NCBI RefSeq assembly: GCF_041956535.1
Contig: NW_027192203.1
Span: 679,406-743,405 of the forward strand
Origin: Calcarisporiella thermophila CBS 279.70
Taxonomy: Eukaryota > Calcarisporiellomycota
Length of the DNA stretch: 64,000 nt
Direction: 5' to 3'
The position numbers and the translations under genes were made by a program. The notes beneath the pieces were generated by a model. That model worked only from the letters and a program-made list of their open reading frames with translations. It had not been told where the DNA came from and searched no databases. How positions within the stretch are numbered: the first letter of the stretch is position 1; every line of letters starts with the position of its first letter. Shown piece after piece: positions 35,890-51,915 of this stretch.

Positions 35890-38800
35890 TCATACAAAAT
35901 CACTTTCTAGTGAGAAGAGCTCCGGGCTGCTTCGATTCCTCCTTGGAAGCCGCCGCTCCTCTTTAACCCCCAGCCACTGGTTGAACACGGTCTCCTTCTT
36001 GGGGCACTCCTCCACATACATCTCGGCCGCCCACTCTACCGAGCCGCCCTTTCGTCGAGGATGACCCCCCTCACTCAGCTCCTCCAACTGAGTCATATAG
36101 ATGTTCCTTAGTCCCTTTCCTTTGGACTTCTTTGAGGAGGAGGTCCCCGCCGTACTCACTCCTCCATTCGCGCCCTCCACCTTGACCACGCTCTTGAAGC
36201 TCGGGGGTGGCGTCAAGTGCAGCTCAAAGTTGACCGCCTTCCCACCATTTTCGTTGAAAATGGGATGGAGGGGCGGCGGCGGCAATAGCGAGGGGGCGGA
36301 AGCATGGGGCGGTGTCACCACTCCATCCTTCCTGCGCCCATTTTGGGGGTGGACGTGGGGTGGAGGTATGTAGCTGAATTGCTCCTGCTTGGGTGTGGTG
36401 GGGGCCGACTTGGACGCCAGCGAGCTAGCAGTCAAAGCTTGGGACTCTGACAGGCTGGCTTGAGAGTGAAGCGAGCGCTCTTCTGAGAGCCGCTTACGGC
36501 GCAGACGGTGCAGAATGGAATCGATCGTGAGTTCGATTTTACAATGGTTTTGGATGATGGATATTTCTGCAAAAGTAATCAAAAAAAAGGGAGGGGGGAG
36601 GCTCAATTAAACCAGAGGTTAAGGGGGAAGGTGAAGACATAAGAGGACTTACTCGGTCGAGTCGCCTTATCCCCACGTATGAAAGCATTCATAAGAAATT
36701 GGCGCGATGGATTCTCTGCGATTTTTAGGAAATCTGCATATGGAATATCGGGTAATATGGTGATGTCTCCAGAATATCGTTGGGAAACTATGTCCTGTGC
36801 ACGCTTTAACAGTGACGGCATGACGCCGAGTTCGAGTAGCTGGTAAAGCCGGTGTTCAAGTTCTGAACGGGCAAGTTTAAGAGCCAATCCAGCATATTTG
36901 TCGAAAGTGGAGGTGACAAAGCGAGGCTGAATAAATGGGATAACGTAGGGGTTCACTGCACAAGAGGAAAGGTTTCATGAATTACTGATGCGTCTAACAC
37001 ATACACACAAACGTACCTTGGCACACAATAAAATGGTTTACTCCAAAAAGCTCGGCCAGCTTATTCATCGGTAAATCTCTGGATAGCAAAGTGATATATT
37101 AGACTACAAGGATACATATCCAACTAGTTGAGTGAGCATGTTACCCCTCGATGGTCCCATCGATCCAGCGTTGATCTATCCATAGAAAAGAGGGTTAGAT
37201 CTCTATGAACACAGTGGGATGCCAATGACAAATGAGCAAACCTCCAGGATTCCAAGGAACCACCTTCCCGTTTTTATCTTTCGCCCAGATAGTCGAGGGC
37301 TGAAACAATAGAGGTACCGCACAAGAGGCCGCACTACATATATGTAAAAAGTTCAAGAAAAAATGAATCAGTAAAAAAACTCCCGTGCTCAGGAGGGTGT
37401 GGCGGTTGAGCGTGGACTTACACGGCCGACCAGATGAGCTAAGAGGTGTCGAAAGAGAGATTAGTTTTCCACAGCTTACTTGCTCTATCCACAGTTTGCA
37501 AGATACATACCACGTTGGGCGCTGTAAGATAGTTCAGTAATCGGGGCATCTCATATACAGTGCCAGAACTCACGGTGATATTAAGGACACAAGAAGTACG
37601 ATTGAAGGCCTCCTGAAAAGTTATCTCACCAATATTCTCCTTGAGGCACTCGATGAGGAACTGTGTATCGAAGAGTACGCCTACAACAAAAGGTTTAGCC
37701 GAGGTGAGCAGGACTAGCCGCGAGCAGAAAAAAAAGAGAAAATTACCTTGTTTAACAAAACGTGAGAGGCGATAAAAAACTGACTCGGGTTGGTCATCGC
37801 GATCAAAGGCGGTCTTTGAAACAAGAAACGAGGGTTAAAGAGGATCCTTTCTTAAGCTTGCCAAAAAAAGTAAGACGACGAGCTTACAAAGTTATAATTT
37901 AGGACTTGTTCAAAAGAGGTGGGGATTTCTTCTTTCGGCTTGGATGCCACGATGGCGGCAATGATCCCGCCACCCGAGGAGCCAGATATAATGCGTGGCA
38001 GGAGATCATTTTCGTACAAACATTTGATGACGCCGATATGATGCATGACTATATTGTAGGGGAGTGAGGGGATGAGACAGAAGGCTTAGCTTTAGCCGGA
38101 TGCTTACCTAAAGCCGCCCCACCACTTAGCAGCAGTGCGGTGCGTCCAAAGCTCATTCTAATATTCGTGAAGATCTCATACTTCTGTGTTGTAGTGAATT
38201 CATCGCATTCCAAATCGCAGACGATATTCAGTGTTTCGACCACCTCGTTGATATAGTCTTCGATTAACTTCTTTGTTCCAATGTGGGCATGCTCATAAAG
38301 CTATGGAGAGACAGCGATAAGTGTGGGTACAAAGGATCACAAGGTTGAATTCCCCATATAGTTACACTAGGATTTCCCATATCGCCCAATTTACGGGTGA
38401 GCGAGGTTCGGATAGCGAACATCATGGAGCCCAAATCGCCCTTTTCTCGAGCTTTGCGAAGCTGGGAGAGTCGATTCTGGATGAGCTCATAATCGTAGTC
38501 GGGTGATACGGGATCAAGTTTCCATTGATTCAGACCTAGGGTCAGGGAGAGAAGAAGATCAATAATGTGCTGAGTCATGCAATGGGGGATAGCCTAATGA
38601 CCTTGAAGCTCATCAAGTTTCATGGCCGCCTCTGCCCACTCCTTGTAGGTAGTCGCCGACTCCATTGCGCTGCGATACTGATACTCGAGTGAATAGGGGG
38701 ATATTTTCTCCAAGGTTTTCTACCAACAAGTGAAAGAGATTAGGCCCCGCTCCATCCAATGAACTCATCATCAAGGGTGGCTACGTACCTTCCACAGGAG

Positions 38801-38956
38801 ATATCCCGCATTTCTCATTCTTTCTGTGATCGAAGGTTTCGATGGGATCGATATAGGATCGAAGCGATAGAACGAGCAGGGGCTCACCATCTGCGTCTCT
38901 TTCTCCTCTTGCGAATTCATCCTCGTGAAGAAAAAGAGTGGAGAATCCAAACGCAT
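35890..38956 (-). CDS. Patatin-like triacylglycerol lipase (Tgl3/4/5, SDP1 type)
   Basis: Lipid-droplet lipase of the patatin family. Thirteen exons: 38789-38956, 38602-38719, 38366-38535, 38108-38300, 37888-38048, 37747-37813, 37511-37680, 37422-37438, 37242-37333, 37145-37175, 37017-37078, 36653-36955 and 35890-36566. They sum to 742 residues, in frame throughout. Catalytic features: oxyanion-hole LLLSGGAAL, nucleophile SGSSGGG (GxSxG) and the dyad aspartate in WIDGTIEGDLPM. Family blocks KLYEHAHIGTKKLIEDYI-like, GVLFDTQFLIECLKENIG and LNYLTAPNVLIWSAVAASCA are present. The C-terminal about 220 residues are Ser/Pro-rich with no fold apparent. A second ATG at 38920 could be the start (730 residues). 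Hydrolysis of triacylglycerol is inferred; acyltransferase or phospholipase side activity is known in the family. Confidence 0.9.
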
Positions 38957-40739
38957 TGATCGATCATCTTATGACCTGGCGCAGCAGAGGCGCTAAATTT
39001 CCACCCCAAGGGGTTCTCCAGATCCATTTTAATTGATTCACATAACACTAACAGGGGGATCTTGACACTTGCCTTCCAAAAAGCCAGCGCTGCCATTCCC
39101 ATTCCATGCTAGCCCCCCTTACCTCATCCGTTTCCACGGTGTTCATTAGCAGGAGGATTAGGAAGGCTGCGTTCTCCTTACAAAGGCAACCGCTAGCACA
39201 TGCGCAGGGTGACACTTCAATTTCCCGCCCAATCGCCACGTCCGTGGTTTGCTTTTGCACATGATTATTGTGATGCGATGGACCAAATTTGGGCCCTTCA
39301 CCTCACCGGAAATCCCCAGCCAAAATGGCCCAGCCTCCGCTTCGTCTGCTTTTCTTGACTATTTCACCCAAGCCTCCCAGCGACCCGATTCAATCGGCAG
39401 ACCCTTTCCCTGTCGTCTAGGAAAGACTAATCTGACGGATCAGTCCACTCTGATTGAACAGGGTGCTGGCGGTCGTCAGGATATTTATTGCTGGCCTTTG
39501 TTTTTCTCATTCTTCCTCACATGGAATCCCATAGTTCATAAATCCCATCCCATCAGGATTACACCTTCCAATGGTGAATAGATTAGGGGAGAATGAGAAT
39601 TGTGTAGTCCATTTCACCAATCACTTCAAGTGTCTATCGCAACGCGATCCGCTGATAGCTAGTGATTAAGCCTATGCATTCTTCCCTCTGAGAACTTCCG
39701 AAAACGGAGGGAATTGTTTAATTTCCAAAAGGCCATACGTTGGAGTTTCCCCAACAATGGCAATACTCTCTATTTTTCTTTAATCTTTCCTGTTTATACT
39801 TCAAAATTGCTCGAAACGGGGTTGGTACCGCCAATCCAGATCCGGCTTATTTCAATATGGTCGTCATGAATTGCAATAGTGTGCCAGTGAGCGTCGAATA
39901 AAGAAGGCTGTTCACAAACTCCTCCGTTTATCAAATCGATGCAACCGCGCAACGCAACAGCTTGCGCCCTGCAAGAGCGAGGCAATGTCCGATACAAAGA
40001 GATAAAGAGGAGAAAACAAAGCCGCGGTTCACTTCCGATCGGAGCTAAGCCCCTCGACCACTACTAGCCTGGCCACCCAAGCTAAATCACTGCCGTTTGC
40101 GCACAAGCTGGGCTCCTGGAACGCCGCGGGTTCCCGAAGGACGCTGTACATTCATGGAATGCGTTACGGTTGAGGATCCACCCTTGCCTTTGTGCGGCCA
40201 GGCCGACGATTAGATCAGGAGCGGCCGAACAAGAGAACAAGAGAACAAGAGAACAAGGCCATGTTCCCTCCTTCCCGCGAGTCTGACCGCGTCTCACATC
40301 ATGACTCAAACACGTGGCGGGCAGAATTAAAGTGCTACGGCAGCCTTGCGGCATGGTGGATAGACGCTAATCGGGAGGCTTTTTTTTTCCTTATTCGGGC
40401 CCCGCTTCTGTGATCAAAAAGTTAGTGTTCTAGAAGTTGGCCGAAAAGGGCCCTCGCCGGCGAGCCAAAGCCCTCGGGGGTTCGGAGCAGAAACGCCTGC
40501 AAGGAAAAACGATGGCTGCGGCTGGGGCCGCTGACGAGTATTGAGGCTTATTGAGGAGACAGGGCTGGGTCGATCGTCATTGGTTTCTGCTGTCCAACCG
40601 CCGGAGTCGCTGCGAGAAGAGCACACAGTTGCATAAGGCCCCGTAAACACTAAGTGGCCGAGCCTATAAAAGTCACTGGCCGGGAACCAGGCTCGGCCTT
40701 CCGGCCACCCTCGCTCCCACCGGTCTCGCGCTTTTCCCA
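38957..40739. other. Long intergenic region upstream of the HSF-type gene
   Basis: 1.8 kb between divergent genes. It includes an AACAAGAG tandem repeat (about four units, 40227-40257), a T-run at 40380-40388, a TTCTAGAA dyad (40428-40435, resembling two units of a heat-shock element) and TATAAAAG (40665-40672) close to the HSF-type start. No supportable gene. Confidence 0.45.
40665..40672 (+). promoter_or_regulatory. TATA box of the HSF-type gene
   Basis: TATAAAAG, about 70 bp before the start codon at 40740. Position and sequence are standard for a TATA element, with a short leader implied. Confidence 0.5.
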
Positions 40740-41712
40740 ATGGAGAAAGACAAGGATCCCTTCACGCATCAATTCAGAATGTCTTCAGGCCAATTCGATT
40801 CCCAGCTGAGCAAGACCAGCAACGCCTTCGTGAGAAAGCTTTGCAAGTAAGTTCTGCCCTGCAATGGGGCTTCATTGCCGCGGTGGCACCCACGCTGACG
40901 CTGCATTCCTCATTAGCATGATTAACGACAAGAAGTTCCAGCATCTGATTTCGTACAATCACGCGGGGACGGGCTTCGTGGTTTGCGGTATCCAGGAATT
41001 CTCGCGCACGGTGTTGCCCGTGCACTTTAAGGTGAGCCCAGCAAGCCCCGGGTTCCGATCGGAAGGCGGCGGTAGAATTGACCCTCTTATTCTCTAGCAC
41101 AACAACTTCTCGAGCTTTGTCCGGCAGTTGAACATGTACGGCTTCTACAAGGTCAACAAGTGCCCGCGCGGCGTGCGGACTATGGTGAGTGATCGGCTGC
41201 CCTTCCCCTCCACGGGAGGGGCGGCTCGGTGCTGTTTTCTTCGGCCCACTCTGGCCCCCTCTTCCCAATCCATGTGCTGACCAGAGTCTTGCCCAATGCT
41301 GCAGGCGGAGAACCAGGTGTGGGAGTTCGCGCACCCCAAATTCTCCCGCGATCACCCGGAGCTGCTCAATGAAATCAAGCGGCGCCCGATCGAATCCGAG
41401 AATCGGAAAGACATGGACTTGCAAGCTCGCGTGTCCGCCCTCGAGTCCTCGCAGACCGAGTTGTGCCAACACCTGGCGCAACTAAGCAGAAACTTCGCCA
41501 TGGTGCTGAATACAATGGCCGAAATGAAGCGCCAGCAGTCTGCACAGCAAATGTGGATTAAGGAGGCTATATCCTCTCTCGGCGAGCAGGATCGATTCGA
41601 GCTGAGTGCAACGGTGTCCAGTGCGGACTCTCCAGAGCTGTTTTTGCTGGACGATCTTGTTCCTCAGAGCAGCACTCCCTCGCTCTTTATCGAGAAGTAT
41701 TTCGATATGTAG
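40740..41712 (+). CDS. HSF-type DNA-binding transcription factor
   Basis: Exons 40740-40846, 40917-41031, 41098-41184 and 41305-41712 give 238 residues, short for the family. The HSF-type winged-helix domain spans about residues 24-128: SKTSNAFVRKLCNMINDKKF, TVLPVHFKHNNFSSFVRQLN, MYGFYKVNK and VWEFAHPKFSRDHPELL. A heptad region follows (about 140-195: LQARVSALESSQTELCQHLA), as expected for trimerisation or dimerisation. No receiver domain of the Skn7 kind is present. The tail is short, acidic and hydrophobic (LFLLDDLVP), possibly an activation patch. It could be an Hsf1-like or Mga1-like regulator; which one cannot be decided from the sequence. Confidence 0.92.
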
Positions 41713-42379
41713 AGCTCCGGCCCGTGTGGAATCTATTCCACCCCTCCCCCCAACTCCATGAGTACGACATCGCTGCACAGCCGACTCATTGGTAGAAGCG
41801 TGTCTTCCCCTCCTTACATGAATCGCTAAAGAGCCGACTAAAATGCGGCGTGTCGCAGGCTCGAGCACCTGGGCTATTCCCCACTTTCGCCTTCGATCTT
41901 ATGCGACTTACAAATCGTCTCGCTAGATAGATGGCGCTCCAATCCCTGCGCTTGGGGCCTCTCTTCCTAGCTTTCGATTCGGCTTTGCCATTGGCGATTT
42001 TTTATCAATAAAAAGTAAACCGGGTGGGGAGAGAAGCTGTTTTCCACACCCTGCAATTTCCATTGAGCTTTGAACCAGGATTCAAGTCGTAGACAGAGCT
42101 ATAGAACCTTGGTACCCTATATCCTCAAACTTGGGCCTTGGCCCTTCAACTTCACTCTCGCACGCCATGGACAGTTTTGGACATCGATACTGGGGGATGA
42201 TCACGTATATTTTTAATAAAGGGCGATAGTAAAGAAGACGATATACACAGAAAATAGCTTTCACACATTCGCATTAGGAAAATAGAGGGTGGTGGAGTAG
42301 GGGGGCGGCGGAGAGGGAGAGGAGGAAGAGGGGAGAGATAAATTCCAAAAAAAAAAACTACACAACTAAACACAAATGT
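41713..42379. other. Convergent intergenic region
   Basis: 667 bp holding the 3' ends of the HSF-type gene and Trs120. It contains an AATAAA-like signal at about 42006 and an A-run near 42349-42357. No gene seen. Confidence 0.4.
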
Positions 42380-45300
42380 TCATGGCTGGACCGCCTCCAA
42401 TACAATCTGCTCATGATCCGTATAGATCTGCCCGGTATCGAGATTCTCCACGTGGTACAGGATCTTGAACCGGCCGCACGAGATACAACATAACTGCAAG
42501 TGGTGGTATACGGTGTCCCCAGGCTGAACTTCCGACAGAGGCGCTTGCAGCACCCCCTGGTACAGCAGCTTGTCCCCCAGAGCGGGGTCTTTTGCCCCAA
42601 TATAATTGGTTTGCACGGGAAGAAGTCGGACGCAGAAGCGCGCACCGGTGCCTAGGGTGGATCATCGCAACGCATTAGTATCCACGCGACGTCCCTCCAT
42701 GACAAAAAAAAAAGGAAAAAAAAGAGGACAAAAATCACTCACTGAGCCGATTCACCACGCCAATCGACAGCGACACAAAGGTGTCCACCTCACACTGGAA
42801 TTCCTTCGGGCCCACCCTTCGTACGTGACTGCCCTCCGCACTCGCGACCATCTCCACCGCAGGACGCTTGAGCGTCTCGAGGTGATGGGGCAAGAATCGA
42901 ACCATCGGCCGAAGGAAAACGGTGCCGCAACGTTTGGTGGAGGGGCAGTGCCACCTCATCTGCAGGCGTTTCAGCAGGGCCTCGCGGTACCAGAACTGCT
43001 CGCGGCGATGCTTTTCCTGCTCCTCGCTGAACCGCGTGGCAGACACCACAAACTGCTTGTTCTGCTCAAAGGTCGGAATGGGGCGAGACACCTCCTCGAC
43101 GGAGAGGGATATCCGCGGTAGGGGGAGCACGATGCGTTTGGTGGCATCGGGCTCTATGGAGACCTTGGAGCACGCAAAGTCCTCCTCCGCCTCGGCGACC
43201 CGGAAGCTCACGTCCATGGCCCGAGACCAAATGTTCTTGACATCCAGGGTCATGAGACAGCACTCGCTCTCCCTTCCGTTGTGCTGCCACGCCTTGATAA
43301 GCAGCGATTCCGTATCGGAGCCCTCGGTGGCGCCTTGGAGCTTGGCCCCGTGCTCGGAGAGCGACGGGTCGACCCCCAGGTAAGCCAGGTCGAACTGTGC
43401 CACCTCCAGATTTTGGTGCACCGTCATCAAGAAGGGGAGAAACAGCCGGCGAGTGTAGAAGGTGGGGGCAACGTTCCCCTCCTCCTCCCTCTCCATGTAT
43501 CCGTAGTCGATTTGGATGGAGGCGCTCGTGCATCCCCGCTTACCGAACACGTTGACCACGGCATCCCACGTCCCACCCGGTGGGATCGACACCTTGCGCG
43601 CAATGCTGGTCGCGTCCTTTTGGGTCGGGCTGGCCGGCCCCTCCCAGGACAGAGCGTGGATTCCCTTGGTGAAAAGATCCAGTTCGTAGATATCCTCCGG
43701 GGGGATCTCAGGCGTGATCACAGGCGCGTTTACCGTCGTAGAGTCGAAGAAAGAGAACCCAACAAAGTCGACCGGGGTGGAGCTGGCATTCTCCAGAGTG
43801 ATTCGCAGGCTGGTGGTCTCTCCCTCGAACAGATCTATTGCCCCGTGGAGCAGCGAGGTGGATGCGATCTTGACAAGCGGCTGCTTGGGAACCACCGACA
43901 CTTTGAGGGGTTGCAGCTCTTGGCTGGGTCGGTTGGCGGGAGGCTCGCCCGTGGACACCAGGGAATCCAGGCCGTTCTTCTTGATTTTGGTGGCTCCCCT
44001 GTTGTGCAAAACCTCCGTTTGCGTTGGGGATGGCAGAGGAAACTCTTGCTCGGTGCATCCAGCCACTCGTACTAGACAGCCTCGAATATCCAGCTCACCC
44101 GCCTCTAATGGCGTGCCCGAGAGTTGGACTGCCATAAAACTCGATGCCGGGACGAGGACTGACAGTGGTACCGCCTCAAACTTAGCACCTGACGTACTAC
44201 GGTGCAGAACAGAAGAATCATCAGTACAAGGCAGATTCAAAATGAAGTCCACTCAGTAGAGGGGGGAGGGGCCATACCTAAGGGTGAGGGATTGGACGTC
44301 AAGGTCGTAGGCAAAAGGATTGATCAGGGTCACCGTAAACTGAGACATCTCGTTCGCCACCAAGATGATCTGCTCGGTATCCTTCTTTTTGCTGAATGGA
44401 TTATAAATAAATGGATCTGTGCTGCCCTCAGCAACGGCGCCCCCTTGATTGGCAAAGGCACGGCCAGCGTGCGGGAATGGGATTAGGTGTTGGGGTTGCC
44501 TGTGCGGAAGATTCGAAATTCACTATGGTTGGGCTGAAAGTAGGATTCGCAAAGGATACTTACATGCAAACCTCGATCGAGGCGACCATGTTATACCCCC
44601 AATATTTTATATCCGTGCCGGGCTTGCCATCCTTTCTGATGGCGGAGACGATCCGCGGGACAGAGGTGGCGAGTCGAACCTGCTCGTCTTTGGGCAAATA
44701 TCGGTAGAACTTGCGTAGAAGGGTGGCGGTGTAGCTTAGCATGGAGGGGTAGTCGGAGAGTGCCTCGGATACCGTGATACATTCTCGCAGGACATCGACT
44801 TGCAGCTCTGGCCATCCCTTGGAAAAATCGGCGTCCAAGCCGTACGGGTTATTGGCCTCATCTCCTAAATCTAAACCTCTGATTCATTAGATCGCCGACC
44901 AGTGGCGAAGGATACCAGCCACTCACCCTCGATTCCATAGGTACTGCACAGTTTCTTGAGACACTCGAGGATACCTCGATCCGAGATCCCCGCGAATGAT
45001 TGGGATGATGCCATTCGAGCCTCAAAGAGCAAGGGCAATACCAGCAGCGCCGTTTGTCGCAAGAAGAAGGCGTGTTTGCGCGGGTATCCGATAAAAGACA
45101 TGATGGAAGCCATGACGGTGGTTATTTGGATCTAAAGGGGAGAAAGCACAGGTTGCATAAAGGAGTCAGCCGTCATCCTAGAGATGGCCGTCAATGGCAG
45201 CTCGAACCAACCTGCTCCGTGAGAGTCAAGTCATCCATCGGGAAATTCCATGCACGCATCACCCAGGAAGCAATATCGGGCCTCGAAACGCCACACTTAC

Positions 45301-47108
45301 GGCTCCAAATTTTGGGGGGGGCCTGCGGGGTCGCGTCTTCTCTCGCGCTAACGTTGCCCAGCAGTATGCTCATGGATTTCTCGTTCCACCCGTCACACCA
45401 CCACACCGTGGCAAGAAATCGCGCAATTTTAAGATAGGCCTCGATGGGAATCATCGACGGACAAGGTACCGCGCCAGATGACGTCGTATATTTAGTCAAG
45501 AGTTGCATGATAGTGGCATACTTTTCGGGAAGGTCAATCAGGAGGGGCTTTGAAGAATGGCCAGGTATGGAGACTGAAGGGCTTCCCGGAGTGCCCGCTT
45601 GACCGGGAGCAGGATTGGTGATTAAATGCTTGAGAAAAGAGGGATGGAGATGTGAACGGAACATTCAAAGTGCACGTGATTCGAAGTTACACTTACAGTC
45701 AAGTTCAGACATTCGGCCATAAAATAGGCGCAGCAGAGGCCTTCTAGTGCGCTCGCCTGCCATAGATAGTCAGAATTGGATTTCAGCAGCTCTATGCAAG
45801 TTGTATAGCTGTGAGTCAAACAGTTAAATAAACGTCGTATTAGATTATTGTTTTTTCTATGCGATATCCGCTCTGGTCATTCCACTCTATTAATACCTGG
45901 TGACTGCGTCAGGCAGCCGTCCCGATAGCAAATACAGATCGGCGATTAATTTCATGCCACGTGCTGGTGTCCGTTTGCGAACTTTTGCTTCAGCCGATGT
46001 GGCCATGCTTAGGTTGGAAGTGGGTGAGAGGGTGGAGGCGATAGAGGGTGAACGCAAGGCGGGATAGGTGGACTCGAAGTGTTCTGGACGCTCGGGCATT
46101 ACATCCTTCTTGCTACTGAGGGAGGTTTTGGCTGGTTGAGGCACTGATGGCTGCATATCAGGCGGATTGAAGGAATGCATTGAGTTTCTTGAAGCAGGGC
46201 GAGGAACGGCTAGTGACATGTATCCAGAGTACCGTGCCTGCGGGGATTCGATAATTTGTCGCTTGTCAATGTCAGCGGCCTAGAAAAAGCCAGTATTATT
46301 GAATGCCATATTCATTTTTTTGTGACAATGATAATCCAATACCAAGTTGCCGAATTCGGTCAACATGCTGCTAGCGAAATCGCACATCATGGTACTCATG
46401 TAAAAAGACATATCTCCAAAGTTGGGTATCATAACAAGGCCTTTGGTCGTATCTGGCTGGTTCTCTAATGGATCAAATGCAAAACAGCGGCTAACCAGCA
46501 CCGTCGGGTACTGAGAATACGGAAATAGTAAAGCTCGTTAATTTGGGCCGGTGTGCTCCAATACTGTAACAGATATCTTCACCTTTGAGAGATCCTGGGA
46601 AAATTGCTTGAAACCTTCGCTCATGTCTTTCTCCTTCCATTCCTGACAATCCATTATCCCGATGACCTTATATTGAAAAACATATTGATTAAAACAAATG
46701 AAGTGATCAGCAAGACATTCTCATTGACCCACCCCATATATTCGTCTATGCATTTGAAATTCCTCGAGATAAGCTTGCTCAGTCGAGTATTGTGAGACAA
46801 AATTAAAGTGGAGTTGCCCTTCTTGGAACACCTGAGAGCTGAACATAGCTTCCAATCCGAAGCAATGAAAAGAATTAGCAAATCTGAAAACCGAAAGATG
46901 ATAACAATGCGCAAACCAATAGGACAATAAACTTACCATTGGCTCCCTTCTTCAGATCGGGGGTCACGTCCCCCAATCGTACGCTATTGAAAGTCTGTAC
47001 CAGTGTGGCATGCTTCTTGAAGGTTGCATATTTAATGGGCCCCACGGGCACAAGTAACACGCGGATCTGTGCATGCGAAGCGATGGACGCAAACGATGAG
47101 CCCATCAT
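42380..47108 (-). CDS. TRS120: TRAPP II subunit Trs120/TRAPPC9
   Basis: Subunit of the TRAPP II complex, the Golgi exchange factor for Ypt31/32 (Rab11). Twelve exons: 46937-47108, 46733-46848, 46583-46666, 46343-46510, 45897-46279, 45697-45808, 45212-45628, 44927-45131, 44564-44864, 44278-44421, 42743-44196 and 42380-42651. They give 1,275 residues, normal for the family. Diagnostic blocks: IRVLLVPVGPIKYATFKKHA, VIGIMDCQEWKEKDMSEGF, GLVMIPNFGDMSFYMSTMMC, KGWPELQVDVLRECITVSEA and TDPFIYNPFSKKKD. Then FVTLINPFAYDL-like beta-sandwich repeats follow in the C-terminal half. Two acceptors (46849, 44422) were chosen because they join these blocks in frame. A Ser/Pro-rich insert lies at about 185-250. 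It is divergent from Prp2 over 217 bp. Confidence 0.95.
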
Positions 47109-47325
47109 TGCGAATCTGTAGACAAAATACGGTGAGTTGTGCTCTTTTCCTCTTCAAAATTTCAGATGAACGCAATGGCAATGGAGCCCACTTGCACGCG
47201 TTTTGTTAGACGCAGCAATTTTGAGGTTTCAGCACTGTCTGATGTTTTTAGCAGTCCCATTAACGACTCTTTTCTGCATCATTATTTCCACCTTGGCCTA
47301 CTTTCCATTCACTTAACCAAGGATC
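47109..47325. promoter_or_regulatory. Divergent promoter, Trs120 / Prp2
   Basis: 217 bp between start codons, so both core promoters overlap or adjoin. No clear TATA box seen. Confidence 0.45.
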
Positions 47326-50932
<3,607 letters not shown>

Positions 50933-51915
50933 TTTGTGCATCTTCTGTTTCTCTCGTCTTTCCTTCCATGACTTCTTATCCCCTCATCTTACATCAACGC
51001 TGTTTTCATGACATATTCACTCATGGGGCTTTCAGAGATTCCTTTTGTAAATGTTTTTGCTTCTCTATAAAGATTATTTTTTAATTTATTTAATTAGCTC
51101 TTTTGGAAGAGAATTTGATTTGATTTGCCTAATAAAATCATTTTCGCGGATGATTGCGAGTAAAAATTAGGTCAACTGTGCAAAGTTAACCTAATTGTGG
51201 CATCGCGTTGACAGAGGATTTGGGTGGAGGAGGAGCAAGATCACTTGACCAAGTAGGACAAATGTAGCACACTGCGATATGACTACATACATCGAACCGT
51301 ATATGGTAGAGTGTCTCAAAAGGAAGGCTTTTGCAGGGGGAGGAGGGGGAGTGAAGGCATCATCGCCATAAGCCTCCCCGAGACTCCCCTAGTTTGTTCC
51401 GCTTTACCAAGTTTCTCCAGATCCAAAGGTTTCTCCAGACCTAATAAGTTTCATCCTCATTATTACGTGGTCTTTGCATATAGACAACTGCTCAATATTT
51501 AAAGACAGAAGGGGGGGACGGAGGGGAGAATGAAGGGAGAGGTCAAGGTCATACTTTCGGGTAACTTATTGTTTAATTCTCTCCTTGCACATACAGCGTC
51601 GTATTTTATCACTTGCTAAGAAATTTTGGTACAAGATTAATTAGCCGATCGTACCAACTAAAAAACTTACATAATCTTGACGGTCTGTGAAATTACGGTT
51701 GTTAGATTTCATAATGCTGGCCATGGTTGAATAAAATGATGCTACAAATTAGATTCGAACTGGACATACACCCTCTTCCTTGGGACTATAAATACGGCTT
51801 GCCTGGCTTTCTTCTTCGCGCTCTACCCTCGAATTGAATTCAGGCCTCTCTCCTCTCTCCTCTCCTCGACTTCTCCAACCGCCATCCCCACCCTCAACCA
51901 CACATAGGACACAGT
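50933..51915. other. Intergenic: Prp2 3' region and carboxypeptidase 1 promoter
   Basis: 983 bp. Holds the Prp2 3' UTR, the inverted repeat listed next, a sequence ATTATTACGTGGT (about 51457) that also occurs before carboxypeptidase 3 with one change, and TATAAATA at about 51786. No gene seen. Confidence 0.45.
51167..51194. repeat. Inverted repeat TTAGGTCAAC-N8-GTTAACCTAA
   Basis: Arms 51167-51176 and 51185-51194 match at nine of ten positions around an 8-base spacer. It lies about 240 bp after Prp2 and about 720 bp before the first carboxypeptidase. It could be a regulatory dyad or a chance hairpin; there is nothing else nearby. Confidence 0.45.

Noticed and set aside
37511-37680. Intron suggested by a GTGAGT..ACAG pair inside the lipase exon
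   Set aside because: Reading through gives ITVSSGTVYEMPRLLNYLT, a conserved block of Tgl lipases, so the sequence is coding.
39794-39997. Minus-strand open frame of 67 codons in the lipase-HSF gap
   Set aside because: No recognisable motif, no neighbouring exon, and composition similar to surrounding non-coding DNA.
40035-40085. Possible 5S rRNA or 5S-derived sequence (CCGATCGGAGCTAAGCC)
   Set aside because: Only the GATC and AGCTAAGC words match; the rest of the 5S control region and pairing pattern is absent.
40227-40257. AACAAGAG tandem repeat considered as a short CRISPR-like array
   Set aside because: Units are directly adjacent with no spacers; it is a plain microsatellite.
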